Assembly: GCA_963843275.1 (NCBI GenBank)
Contig: CAWJJM010000012.1
Location: 1,302,001 to 1,366,000 of the forward strand
Length of the DNA: 64,000 nt
Source: CAWJJM01 sp963843275
GTDB taxonomy: Bacteria; Acidobacteriota; Thermoanaerobaculia; Multivoradales; JBCCEF01
Direction of reading: 5' to 3'
Shown: positions 34,836 through 50,157 of the stretch, one piece after another
Position numbering within the stretch: the stretch's first letter is position 1
Layout of the letters: every line of letters begins with the position of its first letter
Program-made: the position numbers and the translations under genes
Notes under the pieces: model-generated
What the model saw: the letters and a program-made list of their open reading frames with translations, nothing else
Databases searched by the model: none
What the model was told of the DNA's origin: nothing

Positions 34836-37800
34836 ATGAGCGACGAGCGATCCACGACGCCCGGCGCGCCGGGGGCGGAGGGGGCCGCGGCCGAGGCGCG
34901 GCGCGAGGCGCTGCGCCGGAAGATGGAGCGCCGGCCGCTGGGCGCCTCCGGCCGCATCGCCCGCGCCTTCCTCGAGTCGAAGCTGACCCCGCTGCTGGTG
35001 GTGGCGGCGCTGCTGCTCGGCGCCTTCGCGGTCCTGGTCACCCCGCGCGAGGAGGAGCCGCAGATCAAGGTGCCGATGATCGACGTCTTCGTCGGTCTGC
35101 CCGGCGCCACCGCCGAGGAGGTGGAGCGGCGCGCCGTCGGGCCGCTGGAGAAGGCGATCGGGGAGATCGACGACGTCGAGTACGTCTACTCCACCTCGCA
35201 GCCCTCCGGCGGCATGGTGATCGCGCGCTTCCTGGTGGGCACCGACCCCGACGAGGCGGTGGTGCGGGTGCAGTCGAAGGTCGCCCAGGCGGCCGCCGAG
35301 CTGCCGGAGGGAGCGGTGACCCCGGTGGTGGCACCGCGCTCGATCGACGACGTGCCGGTCCTCGCCTACACCCTGTGGTCGGAGACCGCCGGCCCGCTGG
35401 CGCTGCGCCAGGTGGCGCTGGAGGTCGAGGACGAGCTGGCGCGGCATCCGCGGGTGGCCCAGGTGCAGGTGATCGGCGGCGGCCGCCGGGTGGTCGAGGT
35501 GCGCTTCGACCGCGAGCGGCTGGCCGGCCACGACGTCTCGCTGCTGCAGGCGGTCGGCGCGCTGCGCGGCATCAACCAGCGCCTGCCGGCGGGCTCGTTC
35601 GCCCAGGCCAACCGGGAGACCACGGTCGAGGTCGGCAGCCCCTTCCTCGACGCCGACGAGATCGGCGGCGCGGTGCTCGCCGTCTACCGCGGCCGCCCGG
35701 TGTACCTGCGCGACGTCGCCGAGGTGGTGCCGGGGGCGGACGAGCCGCGCGACTACGTGTGGATGGTCTCCGGCGCGGCGGGCGGCGAGCGCGGCCTCCC
35801 CGCCGGGCTGTCGACCCCCGCGGTCACCCTGTCGGTGGCCAAGAAGCCCGGCACCAACGCGGTGGAGCTGGTCTCGGACCTCGACCGCCGGATGGCGGCG
35901 ATGCGCGGCACCGTGCTGCCCGACGACGTCCACGTCACCAAGACCCGCGACTACGGCTTCACCGCCGACGAGAAGTCCTCCGAGCTGATGAAGCACCTGT
36001 GGATCGCCACCCTGGCGGTGGTGATCCTGATGGCCTTCGCGCTGGGCCGGCGCGAGGCGCTGGTGGTGGCGGTGGCGGTGCCCACCACGCTGGCGCTGAC
36101 CCTGGCGGCCTCGTACCTGTTCGGCTACACGCTGAACCGGGTGACGCTGTTCGCGCTGATCTTCGCCATCGGCATCCTGGTCGACGACGCCATCGTGGTG
36201 GTGGAGAACATCCACCGCCACTACCGGCTCGGCTGGACCAACCCGCGCCACGCCACGGTCTACGCCACCGACGAGGTGGGCAACCCCACCATCCTCGCCA
36301 CCTTCACGGTGATCGCGGCGCTGCTGCCGCTGGCCTTCGTCTGCGGGCTGATGGGCCCCTACATGCGGCCGATCCCGATCAACGCCTCGGCGGCGATGCT
36401 GTTCTCGCTGCTGGTGGCCTTCGTGGTGTCGCCATGGCTCACCTACCTCCTCTTCCGCCGCCAGGCCGCGGCCTGGCGCGAGGCCGGCGCCGGGCACTTC
36501 GAGGTGGACGCGGAGACCCCCGAGGAGAGCCGCTTCCACCGCCTCTACGCCCGCGCGGTTCCGGCCGCTGCTCGACCCGCGCCTGGCGCCGCTGGACGCT
36601 GCTCGCCGCGGTGGTGGTGCTGCTGCTCGCCTCGGTGTCGCTGTTCGCCTTCCGCCTGGTGACGGTGAAGATGCTGCCCTACGACAACAAGAGCGAGGTG
36701 CAGGTGGTCATCGACATGCCCGAGGGCACGAGCCTCGAGGAGACGGCGGCGGTGGCGCGCTCGCTCGCCGCCGAGACGCGCAAGCTGCCCGAGGTGACCG
36801 ACGTGGAGGTCTACGCCGGCACCTCGGCGCCGTTCAACTTCAACGGCCTGGTGCGCCACTACTTCCTGCGCCGCGGGCCCGAGGTGGCCGACCTGCAGGT
36901 CAACCTGCTGCCCAAGCACCACCGCGGGCGGGCGAGCCACGACTTCGCCAAGGACCTGCGCGACCGGCTGCGGCCGGTGGCCGCCGGCACCGGCGCCAAC
37001 GTCAAGGTGACCGAGGTGCCGCCGGGACCGCCGGTGCTGTCGACCCTGGTGGCCGAGGTCTACGGCCCGTCGCTCGACGAGCGGCTGCGCCTGGCCGGCG
37101 AGGTGCGCCGCATCTTCGAGGACACCCCGGGCGTCGTCGACGTCGACTGGTGGGTCGAGGACCCGGCGCCGAAGCTGGAGCTCGTCGTCGACCGCGAGAA
37201 GGCGGTGCGCGCTGGGCATCACGCCGGAGGCGGTGGTGCGCACGGTGCGGGTGGCGCTGGCCGGCGCCGAGGCCGGGCGCCTGCACGACGGCCGCGCCCG
37301 CGAGCCGGTGCCGGTGGTGCTGCGGCTGGACCGCGCGCAGCGCTCGAGCCTCGACGGCCTGCTCGCCCTGCGCGTGCACGGCGCCGACGGGCGCATGCTG
37401 CCGCTCGGCGAGCTGGTGCGGGTGGAGCCGACGCACGCGCGAGCGCTTCATCTACCACAAGAACCTGCAGCCGGTGACCTACGTGATCGCGGAGGTCGCC
37501 GGCAGCGAGGAGTCGCCGGTCTACGGCATCCTCGACATGGCCGACCGCGTCGAGGCCCTCGGCGGCCCCGGCGGACGCCGCGTCCAGGTGCTGATCGAAC
37601 CACCTGCCCGACGACCCCAACGGCTACAAGATCAAGTGGGACGGCGAGTGGCAGATCACCTACGAGGTGTTCCGCGACATGGGCCTCGCCTTCGCCGTCG
37701 TCCTGGTGCTGATCTACGTCCTGGTGGTCGGCTGGTTCCGCTCCTTCGTCACGCCGCTGATCATCATGGCGCCGATCCCGCTGACCCTGATCGGCATCCT

Positions 37801-38176
37801 CCCGGCGCACGCGCTGGGCGGGGTGTTCTTCACCGCCACCTCGATGATCGGCTTCATCGCCCTGGCCGGCATCATCGTGCGCAACTCGATCCTGCTGGTC
37901 GACTTCATCAACATCGAGCTCGCCGCCGGCGAGAGCCTGGAGGACGCGGTGGTCAAGGCCGGGGTGGTGCGCTTCCGCCCGATCGCCCTGACCGCGCTCG
38001 CCCTCGTCGTCGGGGGCTTCGTCATCCTGCTCGACCCGATCTTCCAGGGCCTCGCCGTGGCGCTGATCTCGGGCGTGGTGGTCGCGACGGCGCTGACCCT
38101 GGTGGTCATCCCCCTGCTCTACTTCATGTACGTCCGGCTCGTCGGGGTGGAAAAGGTCCGCCCCCGCGAGGCCTGA
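34836..38176 (+). CDS. RND efflux transporter permease (AcrB/MmpL superfamily, HAE-type), frameshifted
   Basis: About 1111 residues after removing five single-base insertions (near 36559, 36590, 37210, 37440 and 37601). TM1 is LTPLLVVAALLLGAFAVLVT, the N-terminal motif PREEEPQIKVPMIDVFVGLP is of the type in AcrB-like HAE pumps, and AIGILVDDAIVVVENIH in TM4 carries the proton-relay Asp pair. The second half repeats the plan, ending with GIIVRNSILLVDFINIELA. It exports small molecules using the proton gradient; substrate unknown. The ATG lies 2 bases after the adaptor gene. The intact C-terminal half argues for sequence error rather than decay. Confidence 0.87.
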
Positions 38177-38195
38177 CGGGAAACCGGAGAAGCCC

Positions 38196-38420
38196 ATGCA
38201 GAGCCTCGAGACCGCCCCGCGCCACCGTCCGCTCGACCTCCACGCCTGGCTGCGCGCCATCGCCGGGACGATGGTGCTGCTGACCCTGGCGCTGGGCTAC
38301 TGGGTGCACCCCGCCTGGTTCCTGTTCACCGCCTTCGTCGGCCTCAACCTCCTGCAGTCGGCGTTCAGCGGCTGGTGTCCGATGATGACCGTGCTGCGCA
38401 AGCTCGGCGCCCGCGGCTGA
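38196..38420 (+). CDS. DUF2892 small membrane protein
   Basis: A 74-residue protein of the DUF2892 family: one hydrophobic hairpin (IAGTMVLLTLALGYWVHPAW, FLFTAFVGLNLLQSAFSGWC) followed by PMMTVLRKLG. It is common next to RND pumps and sulfide-related genes, sometimes fused to rhodanese. The Cys in SGWCP is conserved in the family. It lies 19 bases after the RND gene and is part of the same operon. Confidence 0.85.
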   Translation: MQSLETAPRHRPLDLHAWLRAIAGTMVLLTLALGYWVHPAWFLFTAFVGLNLLQSAFSGWCPMMTVLRKLGARG

Positions 38421-38439
38421 GCGGCGTGAAGGAGGGGCC

Positions 38440-38724
38440 GTGAAGCTGCTGCTGATCATCATCGAAGAGGAGCACAAGGAGGAGCTCGAGACCTTCCTCG
38501 ACCGCTCCGGCGTGGTGGGCTACACCGAGGTGGCGCCGGTGCGCGGCACGGGGAGCAGCGGGCCGCGGCTCGGCTCGGGCGCCTTCCCGAAGACCTCCGC
38601 CCTGGTCTTCACCCTGGTCGAGGATCCGACCCTCGACGAGATCCGGCGCGGCCTCGGCGATCTGTGCGCGCAGTGCGGGGAGCGCCCGCGGCTCATCGCG
38701 TGGACCGCCGAGGAGCTCTCCTGA
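38440..38724 (+). CDS. P-II-like (CutA/PII fold) small protein of the RND operon
   Basis: A 94-residue protein reading KLLLIIIEEEHKEELETFLD, GVVGYTEVAPVRGTGSSGPR, TSALVFTLVEDPTLDEI. The beta-alpha-beta arrangement with a glycine-rich loop is that of P-II-like sensors that accompany metal and HAE efflux pumps. A pair of Cys (DLCAQCGERP) near the C-terminus might bind a metal. The GTG start is preceded by GGAGGGG. It probably senses a small ligand and regulates the pump at the membrane; this is inference from context. Confidence 0.7.
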   Translation: MKLLLIIIEEEHKEELETFLDRSGVVGYTEVAPVRGTGSSGPRLGSGAFPKTSALVFTLVEDPTLDEIRRGLGDLCAQCGERPRLIAWTAEELS

Positions 38725-38792
38725 GGGCGGCCGCGGGCACGGCGGAGCTCTGGCGCGGCGATCCGCTCGAGCGACGAGGGCGCGCGGCCGGC

Positions 38793-38798
38793 TAGGAT
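38793..38798 (+). promoter_or_regulatory. -10 box TAGGAT of the nitronate monooxygenase gene
   Basis: TAGGAT ends 7 bases before the ATG at 38806, and itself overlaps an earlier in-frame ATG at 38797. The spacing favours 38806 as the start of a leaderless transcript. Confidence 0.5.
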
Positions 38799-38805
38799 GG
38801 CGGGG

Positions 38806-39817
38806 ATGACCGTCGCGCCCGCCGCCGACCTCGCCACGGCCTTCACCCGCCAGGTGGGGATCGAGGTGCCGCTCGTCTGCGGCGCCATGTACCCGTGCTC
38901 GAACCCCGAGCTGGTGGCGGCGGTGTCCGCGGCCGGGGGGCTGGGCGTGGTGCAGCCGATCTCGCTGACCTGGGTCTACGGCCACGACTTCCGCGAGGGG
39001 CTGCGCCTGATCCGCCGGCGGACCGACCGGCCGATCGGCATGAACGCGCTGATCGAGGCCTCCTCGAAGACCTACCGCCGGCGGATGGAAGGCTGGGTGG
39101 ACGTGGCGCTCGAGGAGGGGGTGCGGTTCTTCGTCACCTCGCTGGGCAACCCGCGCTGGGTGGTCGAGCGGGTGCACGCGGCGGGGGGCGTCGCCTACCA
39201 CGACGTCACCGAGCGCCGCTGGGCCGAGAAGGGGCTCGCCGCCGGCGTCGACGGCCTGATCGCGGTCAACCGGCGCGCCGGCGGGCACCCCGGGCCGCGC
39301 GGCGCCGCCGAGCTCTTCGCCGAGCTCGCCGACCTCGGCGTGCCGCTGATCTGCGCCGGCGGCGTCGGCGCGCCGGAGGACTTCGTCGCCGCCCTGGAGA
39401 TGGGCTACGCCGGGGTCCAGGCGGGCACCCGCTTCATCGCCACCGACGAGTGCCGGGCCGCGCGATCCCTACAAGCGCGCCATCGTGGCCGCCGGCGAGG
39501 ACGACGTGGTCTGGACCGAGCGCATCACCGGCGTGCCGGTGGCGGTCCTGCGGACGCCCTACATCGAGCGCCTGGGCACCCGGGCCGGTCCGCTGGCCCG
39601 CTGGATGCTGCGCGGCCGGCGCCGCAAGCACCTGATGCGGACGATCTACGCGCTGCGCTCCCTGTGGCAGCTCAAGCGCGCCTCGCTCGACTCCCGCGGC
39701 TCGCGGGACTACTGGCAGGCCGGCCGCAGCGTGGCCGGGATCCACGCCGTCGAGCCCGCCGGCGAGGTCGTCCGGCGCTTCGCCGCCGCCCTCGCCGCCC
39801 GCCGCGCGTCCGCCTGA
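38806..39817 (+). CDS. Nitronate monooxygenase / 2-nitropropane dioxygenase-like flavoprotein, one frameshift
   Basis: About 336 residues with one shift near 39465 (ECRA then DPYKRAIVAAGEDD). IEVPLVCGAMYPCSNPELVA at the start, GLIAVNRRAGGHPGPRG in the middle and PLICAGGVGAPEDFVAALEM-GYAGVQAGTRFIAT form the FMN-binding TIM barrel. The family oxidises nitronates or reduces quinones and enoyl substrates; the GGHPG motif corresponds to the active-site His loop. It is not clear which reaction applies here. It precedes the giant carboxylase, from which it is separated by 75 bases. Confidence 0.82.
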
Positions 39818-39891
39818 TCCCGGGACGCCGCGGCCCGGCGTCCCCTGCGCCGCGGTGCGGAACGGGTATCCTCGGAGGCCGCGGAGGCTCT

Positions 39892-45522
<5,631 letters not shown>

Positions 45523-45655
45523 CCTTCGGCGTGCGGCGACCGCCGCGACCGCCGCGACCGCGCCGACCGCGGTGCCCTGCGTCGCCGGGACCTCGGGCCC
45601 GGCGCCGGCAGGGCCGCTCCGCGGCGCCCGGAGGAGGGTGCGGCGGGGGCCCGGC

Positions 45656-46870
45656 TCAGGACGCGGCGCCGCGCCGGGCCGCCAGGCGCCGGGCGAGCGG
45701 CGCGTCGGCCGCCCGGGCGCGCCGGGCGGACCACTCCGCGAACAGCGAGCGGGCGGCCTCGCGGCACACCCCGCCGATCAGCCGCGGCGGCAGCGCCCCG
45801 GGCAGCGCCAGCGGAGCGCAGCGCTCGGCGGCACCGCGCAGCGGATCGTCCAGGCCCCAGACGACGGTGTCGACGCCGGCGTTCATCGCCGCTCCCAGGC
45901 ACATCGGGCAGGGCTCGAGGCTGGTCGCGACGATCCACCCGCTACCGCCGGCCGCGCCCGACGGCACGGCGTCGGGGCCCGCCGCGGCCGCGGCGAGCGC
46001 CTCGGGGAGGGCGTGCGCCAGCGGGTCACGGCCCTCCCGCACCCGCTGGCGGCCGCGGCCGCGCACCGTCCCGTCGCCGTCCGCCACCACCGCGCCGACC
46101 GGCAGGTCGCCCCGCTCCCCCACCTCCGCCCCGGCCTCCAGCGCCGAGGTCATCAGCGCCTCCAGGCGCCGCCGGCTCCAATGGACCGCGGACGGCGAGG
46201 CGAGCGACGCCGCCGCGCCGAGGTCGGCGCGCAGCTGCCCGACGTCCCGGAACAGCGCCCGCATCCACGCTCCGCGCAGGTCCTCGGCCGGGTGCAGGCC
46301 GGTGAGCACGCCCAGGCCGACGACCCCCGCCCGGCGGGCCGCCAGGCCGTCGTACGGGGTGTCGCCGACCATGGCGCACTGGGCGGGCGACAGGCCGAGC
46401 TTCTCCACCGCCGCCGTCACCACGTCCGGGCGCGGCTTGGCGCGCTCGACGTCGTCGGCCGTCACCACCGCGTCGGCGAGCGCGAAGAGGTCGAGGCCGG
46501 CGCGCTGCAGCATCCGTTCGAGCGAACCGCGCCCCGCCGCCGTCGCCACCGCCGAGCGCAGCCCGCGCTCCCGCACCGCGGTGAAGATCTCCGCCGCGCC
46601 GGGGAACGCCGCCACGCCCTCGTCGCGGGCGAGGCGCCCGAAGGCCTCCTCGTGGGCCCGGCGCAGCTCGTCGCCGTGGCGCTCTTCGACGCGCTCGCCC
46701 ACCAGCGCCGGCACCAGCAGCTCGCCCCCCTTGCCGATCTCCGGCGCCACCCGCTCCACCGGCAGCGGCAGGCCGAAGCGCTCCAGGGCCGCGGCCCAGG
46801 CGCGGGCGTGCAGGAGGTTGGTGTCGACCAGCGTCCCGTCGACGTCGAGGATCAGGGCGTCGAGGGCCAT
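45656..46870 (-). CDS. Fusion of a HAD phosphatase and a CMP/dCMP-deaminase-like domain
   Basis: A 404-residue protein. Residues 1-205 are a HAD hydrolase of the phosphoglycolate/beta-phosphoglucomutase type: LILDVDGTLVDTN (nucleophile Asp), VATAAGRGSLERML (Ser/Thr), AKPRPDVVTAAVEKLG (Lys) and CAMVGDTPYDGLAA (Asp). Residues 225-404 resemble zinc-dependent nucleoside/tRNA adenosine deaminases: PVGAVVADGDGTVRGRG, then LEPCPMCLGAAMNAGVDTVV with the two zinc Cys. The catalytic HxE motif is changed: DPLAHALPEALAAA has Leu where Glu is normal. It may be a dead or altered deaminase. Upstream the gap to 47080 is about 210 bases without a gene. Confidence 0.78.
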   Translation of the reverse strand: MALDALILDVDGTLVDTNLLHARAWAAALERFGLPLPVERVAPEIGKGGELLVPALVGERVEERHGDELRRAHEEAFGRLARDEGVAAFPGAAEIFTAVRERGLRSAVATAAGRGSLERMLQRAGLDLFALADAVVTADDVERAKPRPDVVTAAVEKLGLSPAQCAMVGDTPYDGLAARRAGVVGLGVLTGLHPAEDLRGAWMRALFRDVGQLRADLGAAASLASPSAVHWSRRRLEALMTSALEAGAEVGERGDLPVGAVVADGDGTVRGRGRQRVREGRDPLAHALPEALAAAAAGPDAVPSGAAGGSGWIVATSLEPCPMCLGAAMNAGVDTVVWGLDDPLRGAAERCAPLALPGALPPRLIGGVCREAARSLFAEWSARRARAADAPLARRLAARRGAAS

Positions 46871-47080
46871 CGCCGCCTCCGGGCGGGCCGGCGGACCCGG
46901 GAAACGGGACCGCGGGTCGAGGGGAGCTCGCGCACCCTCGGGTGCCGATGCAACGCGGCTGCCGCCGGGCCGGCGCGCGGCCTCTGGCAAGTTTCTTGCG
47001 CCCTTCTGTGGGTGCGACGACGCCGGAGCCGCGGGCGGGCGACCCCGCGGAGCCGGCGAGCAGAACCGAGAGGAGGAACC

Positions 47081-47503
47081 GTGACCGTGACCGAGCCGAA
47101 AGCCGACGCCTCCCTGGGGCAGCTCCTCCGCGACCTGGTCCGCGACAGCGGTGACCTGATCCGCGGCGAGGTCGCCCTGCTCCGGGCGGAGATCCGCGAG
47201 CGCTTCCGCCGGCTGGGCCAGGCGCTGACCCTGCTCGTGCTGGGAGGGGCCGTCGCCCTGGCCGCGGCGCTGACCCTGCTGTTCGCGGTCAACCGCGGCC
47301 TGACCTCGCTGTACGCGTTGTGGATGCCGGCCGAGATCGCCGTCTGGCTCGCCCCGCTGACCCTCACCGTGGTCTTCGGCGGGCTCGGCTTCGTGCTGGT
47401 GAAGAAGGGGGCGGACATCCTGGAGGCGACCACCTGGAAGCCCGACGAGACACTGCAGACACTGCGGGAGGACAAGGAATGGCTACGAAGGAAGGCGAGC
47501 TGA
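47081..47503 (+). CDS. Phage-holin-family (DUF1469/YqjE-like) membrane protein
   Basis: A 140-residue protein: SLGQLLRDLVRDSGDLIRGE and VALLRAEIRERFRRLGQALT form an amphipathic helix, followed by two transmembrane helices (LLVLGGAVALAAALTLLFAV and IAVWLAPLTLTVVFGGLGFV) and a charged tail. This is the YqjE/Actinobacterial holin-superfamily-III layout, usually a stress-related envelope protein rather than a phage lysis protein. GAGGAGG precedes the GTG start. The next gene overlaps its 3' end by 25 bases. Confidence 0.8.
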   Translation: MTVTEPKADASLGQLLRDLVRDSGDLIRGEVALLRAEIRERFRRLGQALTLLVLGGAVALAAALTLLFAVNRGLTSLYALWMPAEIAVWLAPLTLTVVFGGLGFVLVKKGADILEATTWKPDETLQTLREDKEWLRRKAS

Positions 47504-47817
47504 GCCGGGTCGGCCGGGCCGAGGACGACACGCGTTCCCCGGCCGAGATCCGGCACGACATCCAACGCACCCGCGCCGACCTCGACGCCACCGTCGACGC
47601 GCTCGAGCGCCGCATGCGCCCGCGGCGCCTGCTGTGGCAGGCCCGCCGGCGGGTGAAGCCCGAGCTGCGCCGCGCCGCCGACGGCGTCGCGCGCCGGGCC
47701 CGCGAGCACCGGGGCCTGCTGGTGGCCGGTGCCGGGGCCGTGGTGGCGCTGCTGGCGGCGCGGCGCCTGCTCGGCCGCCGCAAGGGGGGCTTCCCGGAGG
47801 TGCAACGGGGGGTGTGA
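47479..47817 (+). CDS. DUF3618 family membrane-associated protein
   Basis: A 112-residue protein. SPAEIRHDIQRTRADLDATV and DALERRMRPRRLLW match the DUF3618 coiled-coil start; the C-terminus has one membrane helix (LLVAGAGAVVALLAARRLLG). It is commonly encoded next to YqjE-like proteins, as here, and the pair may stabilise the membrane under stress. A GGAGG site inside the upstream gene lies 7 bases before the ATG, which overlaps that gene. Confidence 0.8.
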   Translation: MATKEGELSRVGRAEDDTRSPAEIRHDIQRTRADLDATVDALERRMRPRRLLWQARRRVKPELRRAADGVARRAREHRGLLVAGAGAVVALLAARRLLGRRKGGFPEVQRGV

Positions 47818-47946
47818 GGCCGGGGGCGGCCGCCACCCCGCGACGCGGGGCCGTCGCGGCCCCGGAATCGTAGGATCGGACCGTAGCCTCCCGGCGCCGG
47901 ACGCCCGGCGGCCGGGCATCGTCGGATGCGAGGAGGGGAGCTCACC

Positions 47947-48732
47947 ATGGCATCGCCGCGCCGTACGCGACGGGCCGCCGCTCTGCTGGCGGCGGCACTG
48001 GGGCTGGTCCTGGCCACCGCGGCCGGCGCCGAGCCGACGCGGATCGAGGTCCGCGTGATCAGCAAGGGAGCGAAGTTCGTCGGCACGTCGATGGGGGGCG
48101 CCCGCGTGACCGTCCGCGACGCCGACACCGGCGAGCTGCTGGCCACCGGGCGCACCGCCGGCTCGACCGGCGACACCGCCCGCATCATGACCACCGCGCG
48201 GCGCCGCGGCGAGCCGCTGTCGACGCCGGACGCGGCGGGCTTCGCCGTCACCCTCGACCTCGACGCGCCGCGCCGGCTCCGTTTCGCCGCGGAGGGGCCG
48301 CTGGCGCAGCCGCAGGCGGGCAGCGCCGCTTCGGCGACGCAGTGGGTGGTCCCGGGCAAGGACCTCACCGGCGGCGACGGCGTGCTGCTCGAGCTGCCCG
48401 GCTTCGCCGTCGACATCCTCTCCCCCGCCACCCACTCGACGGTCGGGGCGGCGCCGCAGCAGGTGCGGCTGAGCGCCAACGTGGTGATGCTCTGCGGCTG
48501 CCCGCTCACCTCGGGCGGGCTGTGGGACGCCGACACGTTCGAGGTCCGCGCCCGCATCCTCCACGACGGCGAGACCGTGGAGGTCCCGCTCACCTACGCC
48601 GGCACGGCGAGCCGCTTCGCCGCCGACTGGACCGCGCCCGCCCCGGGGCTCTACGACGTCACCGTGTACGCGTGGGACCCGGCCAACGGCAACACCGGAG
48701 TCGACCGCACCACCTTCATCGTCGGCGGCTGA
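47947..48732 (+). CDS. Secreted protein with Ig-like/CARDB-type C-terminal domain, function unknown
   Basis: A 261-residue protein with a signal peptide (ALLAAALGLVLATAAGAEPT). The mature part is beta-rich: IEVRVISKGAKFVGTSMGGA and TVRDADTGELLATGRTAGST look like a carboxypeptidase-regulatory type strand set, and GLYDVTVYAWDPANGNTGVD near the end is an Ig-like strand. A pair of cysteines sits in VVMLCGCPLTSGGLWD. No enzyme motif is visible. AGGAGGGG lies before the ATG at 47947. The coding unit is followed 44 bases later by the CoA transferase. Confidence 0.65.
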   Translation: MASPRRTRRAAALLAAALGLVLATAAGAEPTRIEVRVISKGAKFVGTSMGGARVTVRDADTGELLATGRTAGSTGDTARIMTTARRRGEPLSTPDAAGFAVTLDLDAPRRLRFAAEGPLAQPQAGSAASATQWVVPGKDLTGGDGVLLELPGFAVDILSPATHSTVGAAPQQVRLSANVVMLCGCPLTSGGLWDADTFEVRARILHDGETVEVPLTYAGTASRFAADWTAPAPGLYDVTVYAWDPANGNTGVDRTTFIVGG

Positions 48733-48776
48733 AGCGGCGCCACGACCGCGCCGGCCGTCCAACCGAGCGAGCCAAC

Positions 48777-50051
48777 ATGCCCAAAGCCGTCACCGCCGCA
48801 GAGGCGGTCGCCGCCATCCACTCGCGCGACCGCGTCTTCATCCATACCGCCGCCGCCGCCCCGCGCCTGCTGGTCGAGGCGATGACCGAGCGCGGCCCCG
48901 AGCTGCGCGACGTCGAGGTGATCAGCCTGCACACCGAGGGGCCGGCCCCCTACACCGCGCCCGAGCACGCCGCCAGCTTCCGGATCAACGCCATGTTCAT
49001 CGGCGCCAACGTGCGCCAGGCGATCCAGGAGAAGCGGGGCGACTTCATGCCCATCTTCCTCTCCGAGATCCCGACGTTGTTCCGCAGCAACGTGCTGCCG
49101 CTCGACGTGGCGATGGTGCAGGTCTCGCCGCCCGACCGCCACGGCTTCTGCTCGCTGGGCACCTCGGTCGACGTCTCGCTGGCGGCGATCCAGACCTCCC
49201 GTCACGTCATCGCCCAGATCAACCCGCAGATGCCGCGCAGCCACGGCGACGGCCTGATCCACGTCGAGCGCATCGACGCCATGGTCGAGACCGACGAGCC
49301 GCTCCCCGAGGCGCCGCCGCCGGTGCTCGGCGACGTCGAGAAGGCGATCGGCCGCCACGTCGCCTCGCTGATCGACGACGGCGCGACGCTGCAGATGGGG
49401 ATCGGCGCCATCCCCGACGCCGTCCTCGACGCCCTCGGCGACCACCGCGACCTCGGCGTCCACACCGAGATGTTCTCCGACGGGCTGATCAACCTGGTCG
49501 AGCGCGGCGTGGTGACCGGCTCGCAGAAGCGCGTCCACCCGGGCAAGATCGTCGCCACCTTCGTCATCGGCACCCGCCGGCTCTACGACTTCCTCGACGA
49601 CAACCCGCTGGTGTCGATGCGCGACGTCGCCTACGTCAACGACACGGCCGTCATCCGGCAGAACCCCAAGGCGGTGGCGATCAACAGCGCCATCGAGGTG
49701 GACTTCACCGGGCAGGTCGCCGCCGACTCGATCGGCACCCGGATGTACTCGGGCGTCGGCGGGCAGATGGACTTCGTGCGCGGAGCCTCGCTGTCGCCCG
49801 GCGGCAAGCCGATCATCGCGCTGCCGGCGGTGACCCGCGGCGGCCAGTCGCGGATCGTGCCCTTCCTGCACGAAGGGGCCGGCGTGGTCACGACCCGTGC
49901 CCACGTCCACTACGTGGTCACCGAGTACGGCGTCGCCAACCTGTACGGGCGCAACCTCCGCCAGCGGGCCCGGGCGATGATCGAGATCGCCCACCCGGAC
50001 CACCGCGAGATGCTGTCGAAGGCAGCCTACGAGCGCTTCGGGGCGCTCTGA
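48777..50051 (+). CDS. Acetyl-CoA hydrolase/transferase family protein (4-hydroxybutyrate CoA-transferase-like)
   Basis: A 424-residue class-I CoA transferase. DGATLQMGIGAIPDAVLDAL is the glycine-rich CoA-binding segment, and DLGVHTEMFSDGLINLVERG contains the catalytic Glu that forms a glutamyl-CoA thioester. GGQMDFVRGASLSPGGKPII and VVTEYGVANLYGRNLRQRAR are also conserved in the 4-hydroxybutyrate and butyryl-CoA:acetate transferases. It moves CoA between short-chain acids; which acids is not visible. It starts at an ATG. Confidence 0.88.
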   Translation: MPKAVTAAEAVAAIHSRDRVFIHTAAAAPRLLVEAMTERGPELRDVEVISLHTEGPAPYTAPEHAASFRINAMFIGANVRQAIQEKRGDFMPIFLSEIPTLFRSNVLPLDVAMVQVSPPDRHGFCSLGTSVDVSLAAIQTSRHVIAQINPQMPRSHGDGLIHVERIDAMVETDEPLPEAPPPVLGDVEKAIGRHVASLIDDGATLQMGIGAIPDAVLDALGDHRDLGVHTEMFSDGLINLVERGVVTGSQKRVHPGKIVATFVIGTRRLYDFLDDNPLVSMRDVAYVNDTAVIRQNPKAVAINSAIEVDFTGQVAADSIGTRMYSGVGGQMDFVRGASLSPGGKPIIALPAVTRGGQSRIVPFLHEGAGVVTTRAHVHYVVTEYGVANLYGRNLRQRARAMIEIAHPDHREMLSKAAYERFGAL

Positions 50052-50157
50052 GCCCGCGACGCCGGGAGGCGCCGTCGCGATCCCGCCCGGCCGGGTGGGA
50101 AAACCCGCCCGCCGGGGGTGGCGTATAGTTGGGGGTGGACGGAAAGCGGAGGTGACC

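Noticed and set aside
45523..45655. GACCGCCGC-like short tandem motif after the carboxylase
   Set aside because: Only three imperfect copies in a gap of 130 bases; not distinguishable from GC-rich background.
47081..47503. Prophage lysis gene because of the holin-family name
   Set aside because: No other phage gene is near and the protein pairs with DUF3618, as in chromosomal envelope operons.
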